A stretch of DNA of 6,169 bases from positions 1 through 6,169 of the forward strand of contig JAIOSR010000381.1 in assembly GCA_021107495.1 (NCBI GenBank), written 5' to 3'. The notes under the pieces were generated by a model. That model saw only the letters and a program-made list of their open reading frames with translations, had not been told where the DNA came from and did not search any database. Numbering within the stretch: the stretch's first letter is position 1; each line of letters opens with the position of its first letter. The stretch is from Desulfobacterales bacterium (GTDB taxonomy: Bacteria > Desulfobacterota > DSM-4660 > Desulfatiglandales > Desulfatiglandaceae). The translations under genes and the position numbers were made by a program. Below are positions 5,627-6,169 of the stretch, piece after piece.

Positions 5627-5687
5627 GATTGACCCCTGCTGAATCTGAGGACGGCCTTCTTCCGTTCAGCGGGGGTCTAAATTTAAG
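5622..5687 (+). repeat. large inverted repeat / stem-loop after amrS
   Basis: GACCCCTGCTGAA (5631-5643) pairs with TTCAGCGGGGGTC (5665-5677) at 13 of 13 positions counting one T-G pair, with a 21-nt loop. An outer stem CTTAA (5622-5626) with TTAAG (5683-5687) extends it across a 4-nt/5-nt internal loop. It could terminate the methyltransferase-amrS transcript from a distance, stabilise the mRNA 3' end, or be a dispersed palindromic element; the T-tract of a classic terminator is missing. Confidence 0.55.
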
Positions 5688-5762
5688 GATCATCTCCCGA
5701 TTAGTTGAAGTTAATTAAGGCAGGATAAATGGGTTATTTCCAATTGAGCAGGCGTTATTCCT

Positions 5763-5797
5763 GAGGGTTCAAGGGGTCGAGGATTCAAGGATTCAAG
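5763..5797 (+). repeat. left arm of inverted octamer array
   Basis: Four phased 8-bp modules of the form RAGGRKTC: GAGGGTTC (5763), AAGGGGTC (5771), GAGGATTC (5779) and AAGGATTC (5787), closed by AAG (5795-5797). It mirrors 5895-5929, 97 bp away, and both arms begin with GAGGGTTC and end with AAG. Confidence 0.75.
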
Positions 5798-5811
5798 TGA
5801 AAGTGAAAAAC

Positions 5812-5817
5812 TATAAT
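5812..5817 (+). promoter_or_regulatory. consensus -10 hexamer TATAAT inside the octamer element
   Basis: A perfect TATAAT lies in the AT-rich core between the octamer arms, about 200 bp ahead of the gene at 6018 and pointing toward it. The 17-bp upstream position holds GGATTC, a poor -35, so promoter activity rests on the -10 alone. Confidence 0.25.
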
Positions 5818-5894
5818 GGTTTTAAAGGTTTGAAGCTGTTGCAGAAATAATGAGAATTTGTTTAGAGATATAGAATAAAGTCAGAACTCTCAAG

Positions 5895-5929
5895 CTTGAC
5901 CCCTTGACCCCTGGAATCCTCGAACCCTC
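5895..5929 (-). repeat. right arm of inverted octamer array
   Basis: Read on the minus strand: GAGGGTTC (5929-5922), GAGGATTC (5921-5914), CAGGGGTC (5913-5906), AAGGGGTC (5905-5898), then AAG (5897-5895). It agrees with the left arm at 27 of 35 positions, and the same module types occur in a different order, as if modules had been shuffled or copied within each arm. Confidence 0.75.
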
Positions 5930-6004
5930 TTCTTCAACTTAATTGGAGAAGGATCAAATTTAATGACTGATGGGAACCTGCATCCAGGCCAAACTGAGTT
6001 TTAC

Positions 6005-6010
6005 CAGGAG
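6005..6010 (+). promoter_or_regulatory. Shine-Dalgarno of the last gene
   Basis: CAGGAG stands 7 nt before the ATG at 6018, which fixes this start and supports the frame being a real gene. Confidence 0.6.
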
Positions 6011-6017
6011 AATAATA

Positions 6018-6169
6018 ATGGAACAAAAAGAGGTACTTGCCGTCAAAGTCACCAAAGAGATCGTGGTCAAGTTTATTGAAGTGGGAAGATTATCCGTGAA
6101 TTCTTTTGAGGAAGTATGGAAGCAGGTACATCAGGCAGTCAGCAACTCCTTAAAGGAAACCAAGTCTTA
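6018..6169 (+). CDS. start of a small protein resembling the MucR N-terminal region (3' end outside window)
   Basis: Fifty complete codons are open to the right edge without a stop. The protein starts MEQKEVLAVKVTKEIVVKF and continues with IEVGRLSVNSFEEVWKQV and HQAVSNSLKETKS, a cytoplasmic sequence with no signal peptide. The pattern VTKEIVVKFIEVGRLSVNSFEEVWKQVHQAV resembles in spacing the N-terminal part of MucR/Ros-type regulators (TxEIVxxxVxxNxVxxxxLxxLIxxVHxAL), which is followed in those proteins by a zinc-finger DNA-binding part. Similar short proteins without the finger may also exist, so the assignment needs the missing C-terminus. A good Shine-Dalgarno supports the start. It is separated from amrS by 452 bp of repeat-rich DNA and probably has its own promoter. 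Confidence 0.65.
   Translation, partial: MEQKEVLAVKVTKEIVVKFIEVGRLSVNSFEEVWKQVHQAVSNSLKETKS

Larger units (their letters stand above)
5566..6017. other. non-coding region between amrS and the last gene
   Basis: No gene-length frame is present. It holds, in order, a weak hairpin (5564-5598), a perfect Shine-Dalgarno with a four-codon ORF (5600-5626), a strong 13-bp inverted repeat (5631-5677), an inverted pair of octamer arrays (5763-5797 and 5895-5929) and an AT-rich 97-bp core between these arrays that contains TATAAT. Tiny frames at 5729 (11 codons, MGYFQLSRRYS) and 5963 (38 codons, overlapping the next gene) show no support beyond an ATG. Confidence 0.7.

Noticed and set aside
5763..5929. 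Transposon or MITE with terminal inverted repeats
   Set aside because: The inverted arms fit loosely, but no target-site duplication is visible at either flank and no transposase is present, so it is listed only as a repeat element.
5963..6079. 38-codon frame overlapping the start of the last gene
   Set aside because: Composition is poor, its 3' half is an out-of-frame reading of the gene at 6018, which has the better Shine-Dalgarno.

Overview
The window looks like part of the chromosome of an anaerobic Gram-negative bacterium, most plausibly Desulfobacterota (the former sulfate-reducing Deltaproteobacteria). This rests on three things: a stand-alone RecD2 helicase, an AmrS-type radical SAM enzyme, and intergenic DNA filled with short degenerate tandem modules of a kind I recall from such genomes. 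The taxonomic call is inference; there is no rRNA or marker gene in the window.

Layout. Positions 1-84 hold the last 27 codons of an unidentified plus-strand gene, followed by two hairpins. Positions 85-514 are a convergent non-coding region dominated by 7-bp modular repeats, including a pair of inverted 40-bp arrays. On the minus strand, recD2 (3688 to 1424) and a secreted thioredoxin-fold protein (1417 to 515) form a tight two-gene operon with a 6-nt gap; the ribosome-binding site of the second gene lies in the last codons of the first. A 73-bp divergent spacer (3689-3761) separates this from a plus-strand pair: a class I SAM-dependent methyltransferase (3762-4574) and an amrS-like radical SAM enzyme (4552-5565), which overlap by 23 nt. 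Positions 5566-6017 are again non-coding, with a large inverted repeat, a four-codon mini-ORF behind a perfect Shine-Dalgarno sequence, and a second inverted pair of tandem arrays built this time from 8-bp modules. A small gene resembling the N-terminal part of MucR-type regulators starts at 6018 and runs off the right edge.

How the genes might work together. RecD2 is a DNA-repair helicase, and its partner is an exported or periplasmic thiol-disulfide protein; they share a transcript but no obvious biochemistry. The methyltransferase and AmrS are translationally coupled and both use SAM, so they may act on one substrate or cofactor. The usual AmrS partners, AmrA (AMMECR1) and AmrB (MEMO), are not in the window. 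No mobile element, CRISPR array, tRNA or rRNA was found. The least ordinary material is the non-coding repeat architecture and the methyltransferase-AmrS pairing.
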